Source: Aliivibrio finisterrensis_A
Lineage (GTDB): Bacteria > Pseudomonadota > Gammaproteobacteria > Enterobacterales > Vibrionaceae
Length of the DNA: 64,000 nt
Direction: 5' to 3' (one strand)
Assembly: GCF_004167675.1 (NCBI RefSeq)
Contig: NZ_SEZQ01000005.1
Made by a program: the position numbers and the translations under genes. Under the pieces are notes generated by a model that had not been told where the DNA came from, did not search any database, and worked only from the letters and a program-made list of their open reading frames with translations. This document shows positions 33,665 through 42,127 of the stretch, in pieces; positions within the stretch are counted from its first letter, which is position 1, and every line of letters starts with the position of its first letter.

Positions 33665-36600
33665 TTAGTTAGAAGTACCAATAATGTTACTTTCACCGCG
33701 GAATATGACGCGATCATTGCCACGGTAAATACCAAAGGTCACTACGGTTGATGGATCTTCATCTCCTTGACCTCGCCAGTTAAATTGCAACCAAGGTTGA
33801 TCAAGATAATCGGGTTCGCAATCGATATTCGCTTCACCTATTTGTGGGGAAGTGCTTGCTAATCTTAACCAAAAACGGACCTGTTCTCGTAATCTACTAT
33901 TATTTGCATCGGCAACTAAATGAGTAACATCATTCCCTTGAACAACCGTATTTGAACCCTTTAGGATCGTACTACTTGATTGAGTGGGATCTGGCCATAT
34001 TGTTTGCTTACAATACTTTTCACCTTCAAACTTACTCGCATCATCTTTATTACTCAGAACGAAGGCGTTACCACTCCAGTACTCTACACGCAGTGGTACA
34101 TTTACATCACTGCCAATCGAGCCACCCACACTGTCCAATACCATTCGACCATAGCGAGTATCAGGCTGCGACAACAATTCTTGCTCTATTACTGCAGGAT
34201 CAAAAAAGGTAGCATCAAAAGAAACAGGATCTGCACCACTGATTTCCAACCCAAGAGCCGTTATTATCGAGCTTGTATTTCCATTCATATTAAATGGCCC
34301 ATCAGGCTTTGTAGTGATGTTTCCTGCAAGTGTAGAATCATTTAAACGAGACCATACGACGGCATGATTTAAATTACTTACCTGCCAAAGAGCACCATTT
34401 TTCCAGTGAGATGCATCTAGATCCGCATCGGTAATATTTAAGCGTACCGCATGCTCACCAACCAAAGAAAACCACGCTTTTAGTGATTCATCAAAACCAC
34501 CATAATTTACTGTGTTAGTATCTGAAGCACTATAAGACATTATCTGAAAATCAATATTAGTAAAGTTTTGTCCCATATAAACATAGGTTCCATCAGTTGA
34601 ACCTTGCTCCTCTGGGTAATCCCATTCCGTAGTAGTTATAGAAAAATACGCAGGATAAAAACGCCCAACCTTAGAAAAAGTTGACGGGATACTAAACCCC
34701 GAGCGATTAAAGTAATTATTCTGGTATACATCGAAACCCAGAGTGCCCACTTCATTCCAGTTCATTTGTGTTGAAGCGTTTTTATTCTCACTGGTTACCT
34801 CTTTACTAAAATTAGCAATAGGGTGCCCATCTGCGGTAATCACTCCTATCGCCCCTGATAGTGGGTAGTTTAATTGAGCCGCTAAGCTTAACTCAGCCAT
34901 CCCCTCACTGTGAGTAATATAGCTTGGCGTAACGGCCTTACTGCACACTAACGATGGATTGTCATAATCAGGGACGCCATCACCATAAGTTCCTGTATCT
35001 AATCCTTTTATCCAATTAACTGCTTTTAAATAAGCATTAAAATCGGTGCCCGAAGCCAAATAAGCGCCATTAAGCTCATCGGTATAAGATGGTAATGCTG
35101 ATGATTGGTCACACAATGCAGCGGTAAAAGGACGAAAATAAAATTGCTCCGAGGCAGTAAACGTATCACCTTGAATATTTGCACTAACCGTTAATCTTGC
35201 TTTACCAGCATCATTCAAACGCGCTTTCAATGAGCCATCAGCCTGACTCTCATCTCCGCCAGCGACACCATTCACAAACGCAACCGATAACGTTTTATTT
35301 GCTTCAGTCCAACTGCTACCTTCTTGGCTAATTTCAATATTCTCATTGCTGGTCACAGGCAAGACTGAGTTCGAGAATGTGACATCAATGTCTGCGGTTT
35401 CTTTAATAATATGGCAATTTAGCATATTGCCATTTCCATTTTCTTTACCACGAATTTTTAATCTAAATGGATAAGGTCGGCCTGCTACTTGATTACTATC
35501 AGAGCCATCAACGCCCTCAGATGGAACAATACTTATCGCTTTAGCAATAAACTCATACGGTCCTTCTGTTGTCGTTAAATTGTCACTACTAACACTGGCT
35601 GATACGTTATAAGAGTTTAAAAATTTACTATGTATATATCGAGTAACCACCGCCGGACCACTTGATGGAAATACCGTATCGAAACGACTGTCATCAGCAT
35701 GATTACACTCGGGTGTTGTAATGTTTCCGTCCTCACTCCAACACGCTGAGTTTCTATCTCCACCAGCAACTGGAGTACTGCTTACTTGTAATTCTTGTCC
35801 TTTACCTTCAACCACATCACCGCTTGTATCAACAAGAGAAAAATCAATGGCAATACCATCACAAGCAAGGCCTTTACCTGATGTTGGGGAGATGACGAGT
35901 TGCACATCATTGCTGGGATTTATACACTCACTTTGCCCAATAATCCGTGAATTAGAGAATAATTTAAGCGTTTTTGCAGTGACCGCTCCATAGATAGATA
36001 CACCACCATTCAATGCAATATTATTTTCACTGTACAAATGCGCTTTTAATAAATTAGAACCGGCCATCAATATATTAGAACTTGCCCCATGAGCTGCAAT
36101 TAATAAATTATCTGGCTCAGCTTCATGGTTATAAATAACATTTCCCGGATCATTCCAGTTTTGAACATGAATTATGGTTTTTTCAGTATTCGAGAAATGT
36201 ATTTTAGCAAAACCTGTTGCATTAAATTGATTAACCCAATAAACACCAGGTTCGATATTAACGTTAATATAATCAGCAGCATTACCCCCCATCAAATTGA
36301 TGGCAGCGTAATGACCAGGATTAATAGTAATATCACTTAGGCCAGTAATAGAACCATCAACCCCAGTAAACTCTGTAGTTATTAATAATTTAGGCACAAT
36401 TAAAGAAGGATCCGCAATACAATCACCACTGCCTCCATTACTATCTTCACAAGTTTTGTGTGAATTTAGATTCATAGAGCCAAGAGGAAAACCGACTTTT
36501 CGTCCAGGAGTTTCAATGTACGAACGATTTGAACTATTTTTACCATCAACAATTAACTGTGTTTTTGTCCCACCGCCATCAAACCAAGTTTGAGCTGTAG

Positions 36601-36721
36601 ATGGAAAATATTCACACATATCATTAATGGAAGTTAACTCTTGTTTTTCTTCTGCACTAGAATTCATAGAAAAGCACAGTAAAGAGAAACAACCGATTAA
36701 ATAAATACAGATCTTTTTCAT
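33665..36721 (-). CDS. mshQ: MSHA biogenesis protein MshQ
   Basis: This large (1,018-aa) secreted or surface protein has a signal peptide (MKKICIYLIGCFSLLCFSMNSSA) and is the last gene of the MSHA structural unit. Its role is not established. Residues about 120-265 look like a beta-solenoid (short hydrophobic strands ending in GAVTAKTLKLFSNSRIIG). The middle and C-terminal parts match the type of the DUF6701 domain in MshQ proteins, with scattered cysteines and a closing LQFNWRGQGDEDPSTVVTFG. Start and the mshP stop overlap as TAATG. The assignment rests on position and general similarity. Confidence 0.82.
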   Translation of the reverse strand: MKKICIYLIGCFSLLCFSMNSSAEEKQELTSINDMCEYFPSTAQTWFDGGGTKTQLIVDGKNSSNRSYIETPGRKVGFPLGSMNLNSHKTCEDSNGGSGDCIADPSLIVPKLLITTEFTGVDGSITGLSDITINPGHYAAINLMGGNAADYINVNIEPGVYWVNQFNATGFAKIHFSNTEKTIIHVQNWNDPGNVIYNHEAEPDNLLIAAHGASSNILMAGSNLLKAHLYSENNIALNGGVSIYGAVTAKTLKLFSNSRIIGQSECINPSNDVQLVISPTSGKGLACDGIAIDFSLVDTSGDVVEGKGQELQVSSTPVAGGDRNSACWSEDGNITTPECNHADDSRFDTVFPSSGPAVVTRYIHSKFLNSYNVSASVSSDNLTTTEGPYEFIAKAISIVPSEGVDGSDSNQVAGRPYPFRLKIRGKENGNGNMLNCHIIKETADIDVTFSNSVLPVTSNENIEISQEGSSWTEANKTLSVAFVNGVAGGDESQADGSLKARLNDAGKARLTVSANIQGDTFTASEQFYFRPFTAALCDQSSALPSYTDELNGAYLASGTDFNAYLKAVNWIKGLDTGTYGDGVPDYDNPSLVCSKAVTPSYITHSEGMAELSLAAQLNYPLSGAIGVITADGHPIANFSKEVTSENKNASTQMNWNEVGTLGFDVYQNNYFNRSGFSIPSTFSKVGRFYPAYFSITTTEWDYPEEQGSTDGTYVYMGQNFTNIDFQIMSYSASDTNTVNYGGFDESLKAWFSLVGEHAVRLNITDADLDASHWKNGALWQVSNLNHAVVWSRLNDSTLAGNITTKPDGPFNMNGNTSSIITALGLEISGADPVSFDATFFDPAVIEQELLSQPDTRYGRMVLDSVGGSIGSDVNVPLRVEYWSGNAFVLSNKDDASKFEGEKYCKQTIWPDPTQSSSTILKGSNTVVQGNDVTHLVADANNSRLREQVRFWLRLASTSPQIGEANIDCEPDYLDQPWLQFNWRGQGDEDPSTVVTFGIYRGNDRVIFRGESNIIGTSN

Positions 36722-37155
36722 TAATTAATCTCCTTTGCCCATACTTCTTGAACTCGTGTCACTTCATTTATCCCTATTCCACAACTTGCGGTACTTATAA
36801 TCTGAAAATATCGAATAGCATTACCTTTGTAATTTACTGATGTCATGTCACATTTCACTTGCGGTTTAGTGCGACAACCGCTGTTATCAAGTTCCATATC
36901 AGGAGTATGAACACTGCCATTACAAATAGAATCATCAGCCCCGGATTGGTTTAATGGAAACAAGCGTACTAACCCCCACTCCGCTCCAGAGTGCGCTAAA
37001 GACCATGCTTGTGTACCTAATACTTCTTTAGATACCGTATCGTGATTACTGGTTTCCACTTTCAATAAATTTAATGACAGATACCCCACCACAACCATAA
37101 CGACCACTGACATGATCAATAAGTTACCTTTTTGCTTTGATTGATTATGGTACAT
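36721..37155 (-). CDS. mshP: MSHA biogenesis protein MshP (PilX-like minor protein)
   Basis: This 144-aa protein has one N-terminal hydrophobic helix (LLIMSVVVMVVVGYLSLNLL) and the helix-rich AHSGAEWGL segment typical of PilX/MshP minor pilus proteins. It lacks the canonical GFTLIE cleavage motif (QKGNLLIMSV in its place). It contains four or more cysteines in the C-terminal half. Its start overlaps mshO by 11 bp, with AGGTGA as SD. Confidence 0.85.
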   Translation of the reverse strand: MYHNQSKQKGNLLIMSVVVMVVVGYLSLNLLKVETSNHDTVSKEVLGTQAWSLAHSGAEWGLVRLFPLNQSGADDSICNGSVHTPDMELDNSGCRTKPQVKCDMTSVNYKGNAIRYFQIISTASCGIGINEVTRVQEVWAKEIN

Positions 37156-37870
37156 TGATCACCTGCACATCATGTTGATACTGAGTTGCCTCACCAAGAT
37201 CATTTTCAAACGTTAAGACCATCTTAATCATGCTATTACGATTGAGCGACGCGTTATCAATAGAAAATCCACCGGAGGTAACGTGGTTAGCAATTTGCAC
37301 CCCATCACGAAACACCCCGCCAGCCTGTATACAATACTCAACGACACTTGGTCGATAAATAAAGGCACGCTCAGAAACAGAGCTTGAAATAAATGCAGGA
37401 TTATTCGTAGTGTTTGGGAAGTGGATGGTAGAAATGCCTCCCGATTGTGTCATAGACTCTATGGTAATAAACCTGTGATGGGCGTCATTCAATAAATCAG
37501 ACTGGGAACTCGGGTTAATCACTAACCTAAAGTTATCAAGCGTCACTGTATTATTAGAGAGCAAAACAACATCTATTTGTTTTTGATTAAATTGAGGTAA
37601 TTCAAAATAAAAAGCACTGACTTTTAGAGGAATAAAACTAACACATTGACTACTTACAACCTCCGCACTATTTGGCACCGCATGACGCAATTCTCTGCTG
37701 AGTTTTTCAATCACAAACTTTGCCTGCATTTGGTTATCTTGACGATCAATACTGTCGTTATAACTTTGAAAACCAAGTACTAGGATATTGCTTGCTGCGA
37801 TAGCAATAATCCCAACAACAACAATGGTTAAGATCAACTCGATAAGGGTAAATCCACTGATACGCTTCAT
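37145..37870 (-). CDS. mshO: MSHA prepilin-like protein MshO
   Basis: MshO is a minor type IV pseudopilin (241 aa) with a six-residue leader ending in Gly and the prepilin peptidase motif GFTLIE, followed by the hydrophobic helix (LILTIVVVGIIAIAASNILVLG). It is presumably cleaved and methylated by PilD (gene not in the window). It is co-transcribed: its start overlaps the mshD stop (TAATG) and its 3' end overlaps mshP. Confidence 0.9.
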   Translation of the reverse strand: MKRISGFTLIELILTIVVVGIIAIAASNILVLGFQSYNDSIDRQDNQMQAKFVIEKLSRELRHAVPNSAEVVSSQCVSFIPLKVSAFYFELPQFNQKQIDVVLLSNNTVTLDNFRLVINPSSQSDLLNDAHHRFITIESMTQSGGISTIHFPNTTNNPAFISSSVSERAFIYRPSVVEYCIQAGGVFRDGVQIANHVTSGGFSIDNASLNRNSMIKMVLTFENDLGEATQYQHDVQVINVP

Positions 37871-38457
37871 TAATAATTCCCTCGATAAGCACTAAAGGTA
37901 TATTGAGCGTGGTTGCTTGCATACAGAGTAATATCGATTTTTTTGAACTGAGTTATTACTGTTACTCTATTATCTACATCCGCATAAGCGACATTGATTT
38001 CAACAGTGAAATTTTTATATTCATCCGCACTGCTTGAGTCTATTAAACGATTTAACGGATAGCTAGCCAGTCCAGGAGTGCATTGAGTCGCTTCTCCCCA
38101 GCAACCAATAAAGTCATCTACATCGTTAAAGGTTGGCGAACCATTCTCTTCGCTACTATCTCGCCCAAGTTCATTAGGACTTGAACACGCATCTGGTGCC
38201 GAAACTTCTCCGCAACGATACGTTCCCCCGTTAGGATCGCTATGCTCATCAAATTGGCGACTTAGAATATCCGTCATTATCGAATGCCCAAGCGTTGCTG
38301 CTTGAGATTGATAAGTAGCTTGATGTGATTTAGAGGCTGAACTAAACACGCCCGTCACTAAAATCAATAGCGCAAAACCCAGGATAATAATACCAATAAT
38401 AGATTCGATTAAGGTAAAGCCCTTTTGACGATTAACCGCTCCATTCATAATCTGCAT
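37870..38457 (-). CDS. mshD: MSHA prepilin-like protein MshD
   Basis: MshD is a minor pseudopilin of 195 residues with prepilin motif KGFTLIES and hydrophobic helix IIGIIILGFALLILVTGVF. Several cysteines (CGEV, DACSS, CWG, CTPG) suggest disulphides in the pilin head. It overlaps mshC by 13 bp. A start three codons in (MNGAVNRQKG) is also plausible and gives a more usual leader length. Confidence 0.9.
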   Translation of the reverse strand: MQIMNGAVNRQKGFTLIESIIGIIILGFALLILVTGVFSSASKSHQATYQSQAATLGHSIMTDILSRQFDEHSDPNGGTYRCGEVSAPDACSSPNELGRDSSEENGSPTFNDVDDFIGCWGEATQCTPGLASYPLNRLIDSSSADEYKNFTVEINVAYADVDNRVTVITQFKKIDITLYASNHAQYTFSAYRGNY

Positions 38458-39044
38458 CCACTGGTTTCTCGTGAGCGATAAATAAACCCTTCGCTATTAA
38501 TGCATACCGAGCGGCTTTCGTTCACAGAGGGCGTATTAATGGTGATTCGACAATCACTGATAGTACAAAGAGAGGTGGTTGCAGATGAGGTAGCCATTAT
38601 GGGCCGGCCTAATAAATCGAAGGTCAATTCAGAAACAGAGGTCACTCCATTAGCACTGTTAAACGCATAATTAAGTTGGATCTGCTCAAGGTGCTGTTGA
38701 TTGCTGTCTTTAGAGTAATCGGATAATACCGCGCTGCTCATATCTCGACTTGGGCATGACTGGCTAACACCAAATTGAGTTTTTCTCATGACAATCAACC
38801 GACAATCATCGTGGTCATTTGAACCATTTACTTGCATCGCGGTGATTTGAACTTGACGCAGAATAGAGAGTACTTGCTCTTGTGCAGCCGCTGAAGAAAA
38901 ACGGCTCGCTCCCATGTATTTGCTCGAGGCATAGACACCAATAATGGCTAATAGCAGGATCACAACAATCAGTTCTACCAAGGTAAAACCCATGTTCATT
39001 ACTGGTTTTTTTGAGTGTTTTTTTATGAGAAAAGGGGGCATCAT
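38445..39044 (-). CDS. mshC: MSHA prepilin-like protein MshC
   Basis: MshC is a minor pilin (199 aa) with prepilin motif MGFTLVEL and helix IVVILLLAIIGVYASSKYMG. The ATG at 39044, behind AAGG, gives a long 18-residue leader; an internal Met (MNMGFTLVEL) gives a three-residue leader. The SD favours the longer form. The body carries several cysteines and ends SRETSGCRL. It follows the mshA terminator by about 80 bp. Confidence 0.88.
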   Translation of the reverse strand: MMPPFLIKKHSKKPVMNMGFTLVELIVVILLLAIIGVYASSKYMGASRFSSAAAQEQVLSILRQVQITAMQVNGSNDHDDCRLIVMRKTQFGVSQSCPSRDMSSAVLSDYSKDSNQQHLEQIQLNYAFNSANGVTSVSELTFDLLGRPIMATSSATTSLCTISDCRITINTPSVNESRSVCINSEGFIYRSRETSGCRL

Positions 39045-39119
39045 CCGTTACCTTATTGCTTCCTGTTATTAGGATAACGGAAATTATAGAGATAGCGAGA
39101 GATTGTTAATTTTAGATAC

Positions 39120-39148
39120 AAAAAAGCCAGCGAAGATCGCTGGCTTTT
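39120..39148 (-). terminator. Hairpin between mshA and mshC
   Basis: Stem AAAAGCCAGCGA pairs with TCGCTGGCTTTT around a 3-nt loop, with a T-rich tail on the minus strand. It lies 18 bp past the mshA stop. It could act as a partial terminator or 3' stabiliser that raises mshA mRNA above the minor pilin genes. Confidence 0.85.
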
Positions 39149-39165
39149 ATTTGTACCGATAGCTA

Positions 39166-39633
39166 TTAACAGTTTGCAGCTACCGCAGCTGATATTACAG
39201 GTGCTGCACCAGATACTGACGCTGAGTAGCTCACTTTACAATTTTCATTTGCACCAGATTTAAAGGTGTATTCAATTGTACCCGTAGGCGTAGGAGTAGA
39301 ACCACTAACAATACTCCAGTCATCATTTAATCCAACAACTGCTGCTCCAATGCCAGCGGCATCAGCTGTAGGGTAACCAAAATGAGTCGTAATATCATCA
39401 ACTTTATCCGCCCCCATATCAGTTGAAGATTTACGCTCCACACCTTCAATCGCCGCTTTACCGTAAACGATACCAGCAGCACCAGCCATTGCGCCTTTTA
39501 GGCCTTGCAGTGATGATGCACGCGCATCAGATTGCAAGTTAAGGAACTTAGGTGCTGCAGTTACTGCTAGAATACCTAGAATAACAATTACAACTACCAA
39601 CTCAATAAGGGTAAAACCACCTTGTCTTTTCAT
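39166..39633 (-). CDS. mshA: MSHA major pilin MshA
   Basis: MshA is the main structural subunit of the mannose-sensitive haemagglutinin type IVa pilus. It has 155 residues: a short leader MKRQGG, cleavage before Phe of FTLIELVVVIVILGILAVTAAPKF, and a variable head with a single disulphide pair (NCKVSY and the terminal Cys). The RBS is AGAGAG. A 149-bp gap to mshB and a strong hairpin just after the gene suggest its own regulation. Major rather than minor status is inferred from the gene order and the vibrio MSHA pattern. Confidence 0.93.
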   Translation of the reverse strand: MKRQGGFTLIELVVVIVILGILAVTAAPKFLNLQSDARASSLQGLKGAMAGAAGIVYGKAAIEGVERKSSTDMGADKVDDITTHFGYPTADAAGIGAAVVGLNDDWSIVSGSTPTPTGTIEYTFKSGANENCKVSYSASVSGAAPVISAAVAANC

Positions 39634-39782
39634 TTACTACTCTCTTTTATTATAAAAAGTGATGGAACTCGATTGTTACCACCATTATTGTTAAAACAGT
39701 TACCGCTATAACACCATTGGTTTAAGCGGTTTTTCATTTAGTACCTTGCCCATAATCAACGTTATCACCAAGGTATTAATCT

Positions 39783-40346
39783 TTATTGCAGAGTCACCAC
39801 AACACGGCCAGATTCAGGCTCATACGTAAAGAAATGCCCTTCGTTTTCTTGTTGCGTGTATTTGCATTGGTTGCGACTGTTTTCGCTAATCACTTCTGCT
39901 AAGTATTTCGCTTTATTATCATTACTGTCATCGGTCACATAGGGTGCATTTTGCAGTAACATTTCCATTAGCAAGATACATTCTTTTGCGGTTAATGATC
40001 CTGGGTAATCACCCGTATCATTACCATCTAAATCTTCACGAGGCGAAATTGGGTAACCAGGACGAAAATCTGATTGATTCGCTTTTGATGGGTCCGTTAA
40101 CCAAAATTCAGTCCCATCATAGCTAACCGCATTACTGCCATCAGTTTTAGGACGAGCTTCCGCTTCCCATTGTGCTCTTGCCGAAAGTACCGCAGTCGCA
40201 TAACCACCTGCAACACCTTCAATACTGGCTTTTTTTGCTTCAAGGCTAACATCTAAAAATCGAGGTAATGCGACTGTTGCCAGCAAACCTATAACCACAA
40301 TCACAATCACTAGCTCAACCAGTGAGAAACCTTTTTGGTGTTTCAT
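39783..40346 (-). CDS. mshB: MSHA minor pilin MshB
   Basis: This is a 187-aa prepilin with leader MKHQKG and motif FSLVELVIVIVVIGLLATVALPRFL. The head contains a Cys pair (KECILL and RNQCKY). It sits immediately upstream of mshA and downstream of mshF, the MshB position. It is longer than MshA, consistent with a minor pilin. Confidence 0.9.
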   Translation of the reverse strand: MKHQKGFSLVELVIVIVVIGLLATVALPRFLDVSLEAKKASIEGVAGGYATAVLSARAQWEAEARPKTDGSNAVSYDGTEFWLTDPSKANQSDFRPGYPISPREDLDGNDTGDYPGSLTAKECILLMEMLLQNAPYVTDDSNDNKAKYLAEVISENSRNQCKYTQQENEGHFFTYEPESGRVVVTLQ

Positions 40347-40381
40347 CGTAATGCTTCTCTCTATTTCTTATTTCGTTCTGA

Positions 40382-40418
40382 ATTGTAAGGGATTTTGTAA
40401 AAAAAAACACGCTGCTCG
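40382..40418 (-). promoter_or_regulatory. Possible promoter of mshBACDOPQ
   Basis: On the minus strand a TACAAT -10 (40387-40382) follows an AT-rich stretch with a nine-T run; the -35 is poor. It lies upstream of mshB, where V. cholerae work places the start of the structural-gene operon. The evidence is weak. Confidence 0.3.
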
Positions 40419-40434
40419 TCAAAAAAACGACAAC

Positions 40435-40884
40435 TTAACCTTCATCCAAAAAACCGACACTAACTTTAAATACGCCATTGATAAGCATAACTGAAATCAT
40501 TTTACCATTCGATGCACCGTAAGAACATTGGTATTGTTCTTTTTTTGTTGCATTGTCATGTACTTTTATAGTATCTGCATAAATTTTTTCTTTTCTTGGT
40601 AACAGTAAATGCAGCCATTGCTCACAATCTAGCTTGTTATCACTCAATACTAATGGCCAACCAGATTTGCTGAAGATGACCTCAATATTGTCTTTATCCA
40701 TACTTACGGGTTGCCCATTAACCACCCAATAATTTTTAAACTCATTTGCAGATGATAAGATTTCGCGACTTGCCATCATCAATGCAGTATCTTCGACTTC
40801 TGGTTCCATTTTATCCCACTGAACCAAAATAACAGCCAATAGGATAATGAATAAAGCCCCCCACGTAATACGGGTAACTCTCAT
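40435..40884 (-). CDS. mshF: MSHA biogenesis protein MshF
   Basis: This 149-residue protein has one N-terminal membrane helix (WGALFIILLAVILVQW) and a small periplasmic domain with two Cys. The function is not known beyond belonging to the msh cluster. The start at 40884 (MRVTRITWG) follows AAGGAAG with 7-nt spacing and lies just after the mshG stop. The longer upstream reading overlaps mshG and is rejected. Confidence 0.85.
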   Translation of the reverse strand: MRVTRITWGALFIILLAVILVQWDKMEPEVEDTALMMASREILSSANEFKNYWVVNGQPVSMDKDNIEVIFSKSGWPLVLSDNKLDCEQWLHLLLPRKEKIYADTIKVHDNATKKEQYQCSYGASNGKMISVMLINGVFKVSVGFLDEG

Positions 40885-40886
40885 CG

Positions 40887-42116
40887 TCAGCTTCCTTTTA
40901 CTACATCCAACATATTCCACATTGGTAAGAAAATACCTAATGCTAATATGAGCACCATGCCTGATACGATAAGCAATAACAGAGGTTCAATTCTCGCTGT
41001 TAATGTTTTTAAATCATAATCAACTTCACGATCATAAAAATCAGAGACTTCTAATAGCAAATCATCAATTTGCCCAGTCTCTTCACCTACCGCTATCATT
41101 TGTTGCACTAAAGGCGTAAAGATCTCACTTTGAGCAGCAGTGGCTGACATGCTAGTTCCCGACTCGATACCACTTTTCATCTCTAACAATCGGTTTTCTA
41201 AATACTTATTACCAAGAGCCTCAGCAGAGAGTGCTAACGATTGATTTAATGGCACACCTGATTTCAGCATTAACGCAAAAGTTCTTGAAAAACGAGACAT
41301 TTGAGCTCGAGTAACAATACCACCAACAATAGGGAGCCTAAGTCGAAATTTATCCCACTTTTCTCGTCCTACGTCACCACTAACCCATGATTGAAAGGCT
41401 ACAAACATACCCGCCATACCACCTAAAATAAAGTGCCAATAGTTAACAGAAAAGCTTGAGGTTGCCATCAATATCCGCGTCGGTAGCGGTAACTCAACAC
41501 CAAAACGAGCAAACATTGAAGTGAATTGAGGGATCACTTTAACGTTAAGTACTAACATGGCGATGAAAATAAAACTCAACACGAAAATGGGGTAACGCAT
41601 TGCAGACTTGATTCGCTTACGAGTTTCCATCTCCTGTTCGTAATAATTTGCTAACTGAAATAAGGCCTGATCTAAACGACCGGTGTTTTCACCTACATGG
41701 ATCATTGAAACGAACAAAGAGCTAAATACCCTAGGGTGCTGCTTCATTGCTACTGATAAACTTCGACCATTAGTTAGATCCGCTGTAACCTCTTCAAGTG
41801 ATTGCTTTAACAATTTATTATTGCTGTTTTGTGTCAATCCATTCATGGCTCTTAACAAAGGCACGCCAGCTTTCGTTAAGCTGTACATTTGGCGACAAAA
41901 GATCACTAACACTTCAAGTGGAATCGATGGCTGAAACCACGTTTTCCAATCAACAGAGGGTGCCGAACCTTTTAATTTTCGACCAGAATGTATTGAAATA
42001 GGAATAATACTCTCATTCATTAACTGCTCTGCAGCACTCTCTTGTGACGGAGCTTCAACCTTTCCTGATACCGATGCACCCTTGGCATTTCGGCCTGTAT
42101 ATTTATATATAGCCAT
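40887..42116 (-). CDS. mshG: MSHA platform protein MshG (GspF/PilC family)
   Basis: MshG is the polytopic inner-membrane platform of the pilus machine, coupling MshE ATPase to pilin assembly. It has 409 residues: N-terminal YKYTGRNAKGASVSGKVEA, then two T2SSF domains, each with the GxPLLxA/S pattern (KAGVPLLRAMNGL, KSGVPLNQSLALS) and VGEETGQID. Three transmembrane helices are expected. It lies 11 bp after mshE. Confidence 0.95.
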   Translation of the reverse strand: MAIYKYTGRNAKGASVSGKVEAPSQESAAEQLMNESIIPISIHSGRKLKGSAPSVDWKTWFQPSIPLEVLVIFCRQMYSLTKAGVPLLRAMNGLTQNSNNKLLKQSLEEVTADLTNGRSLSVAMKQHPRVFSSLFVSMIHVGENTGRLDQALFQLANYYEQEMETRKRIKSAMRYPIFVLSFIFIAMLVLNVKVIPQFTSMFARFGVELPLPTRILMATSSFSVNYWHFILGGMAGMFVAFQSWVSGDVGREKWDKFRLRLPIVGGIVTRAQMSRFSRTFALMLKSGVPLNQSLALSAEALGNKYLENRLLEMKSGIESGTSMSATAAQSEIFTPLVQQMIAVGEETGQIDDLLLEVSDFYDREVDYDLKTLTARIEPLLLLIVSGMVLILALGIFLPMWNMLDVVKGS

Positions 42117-42127
42117 GGCTTAACAAC

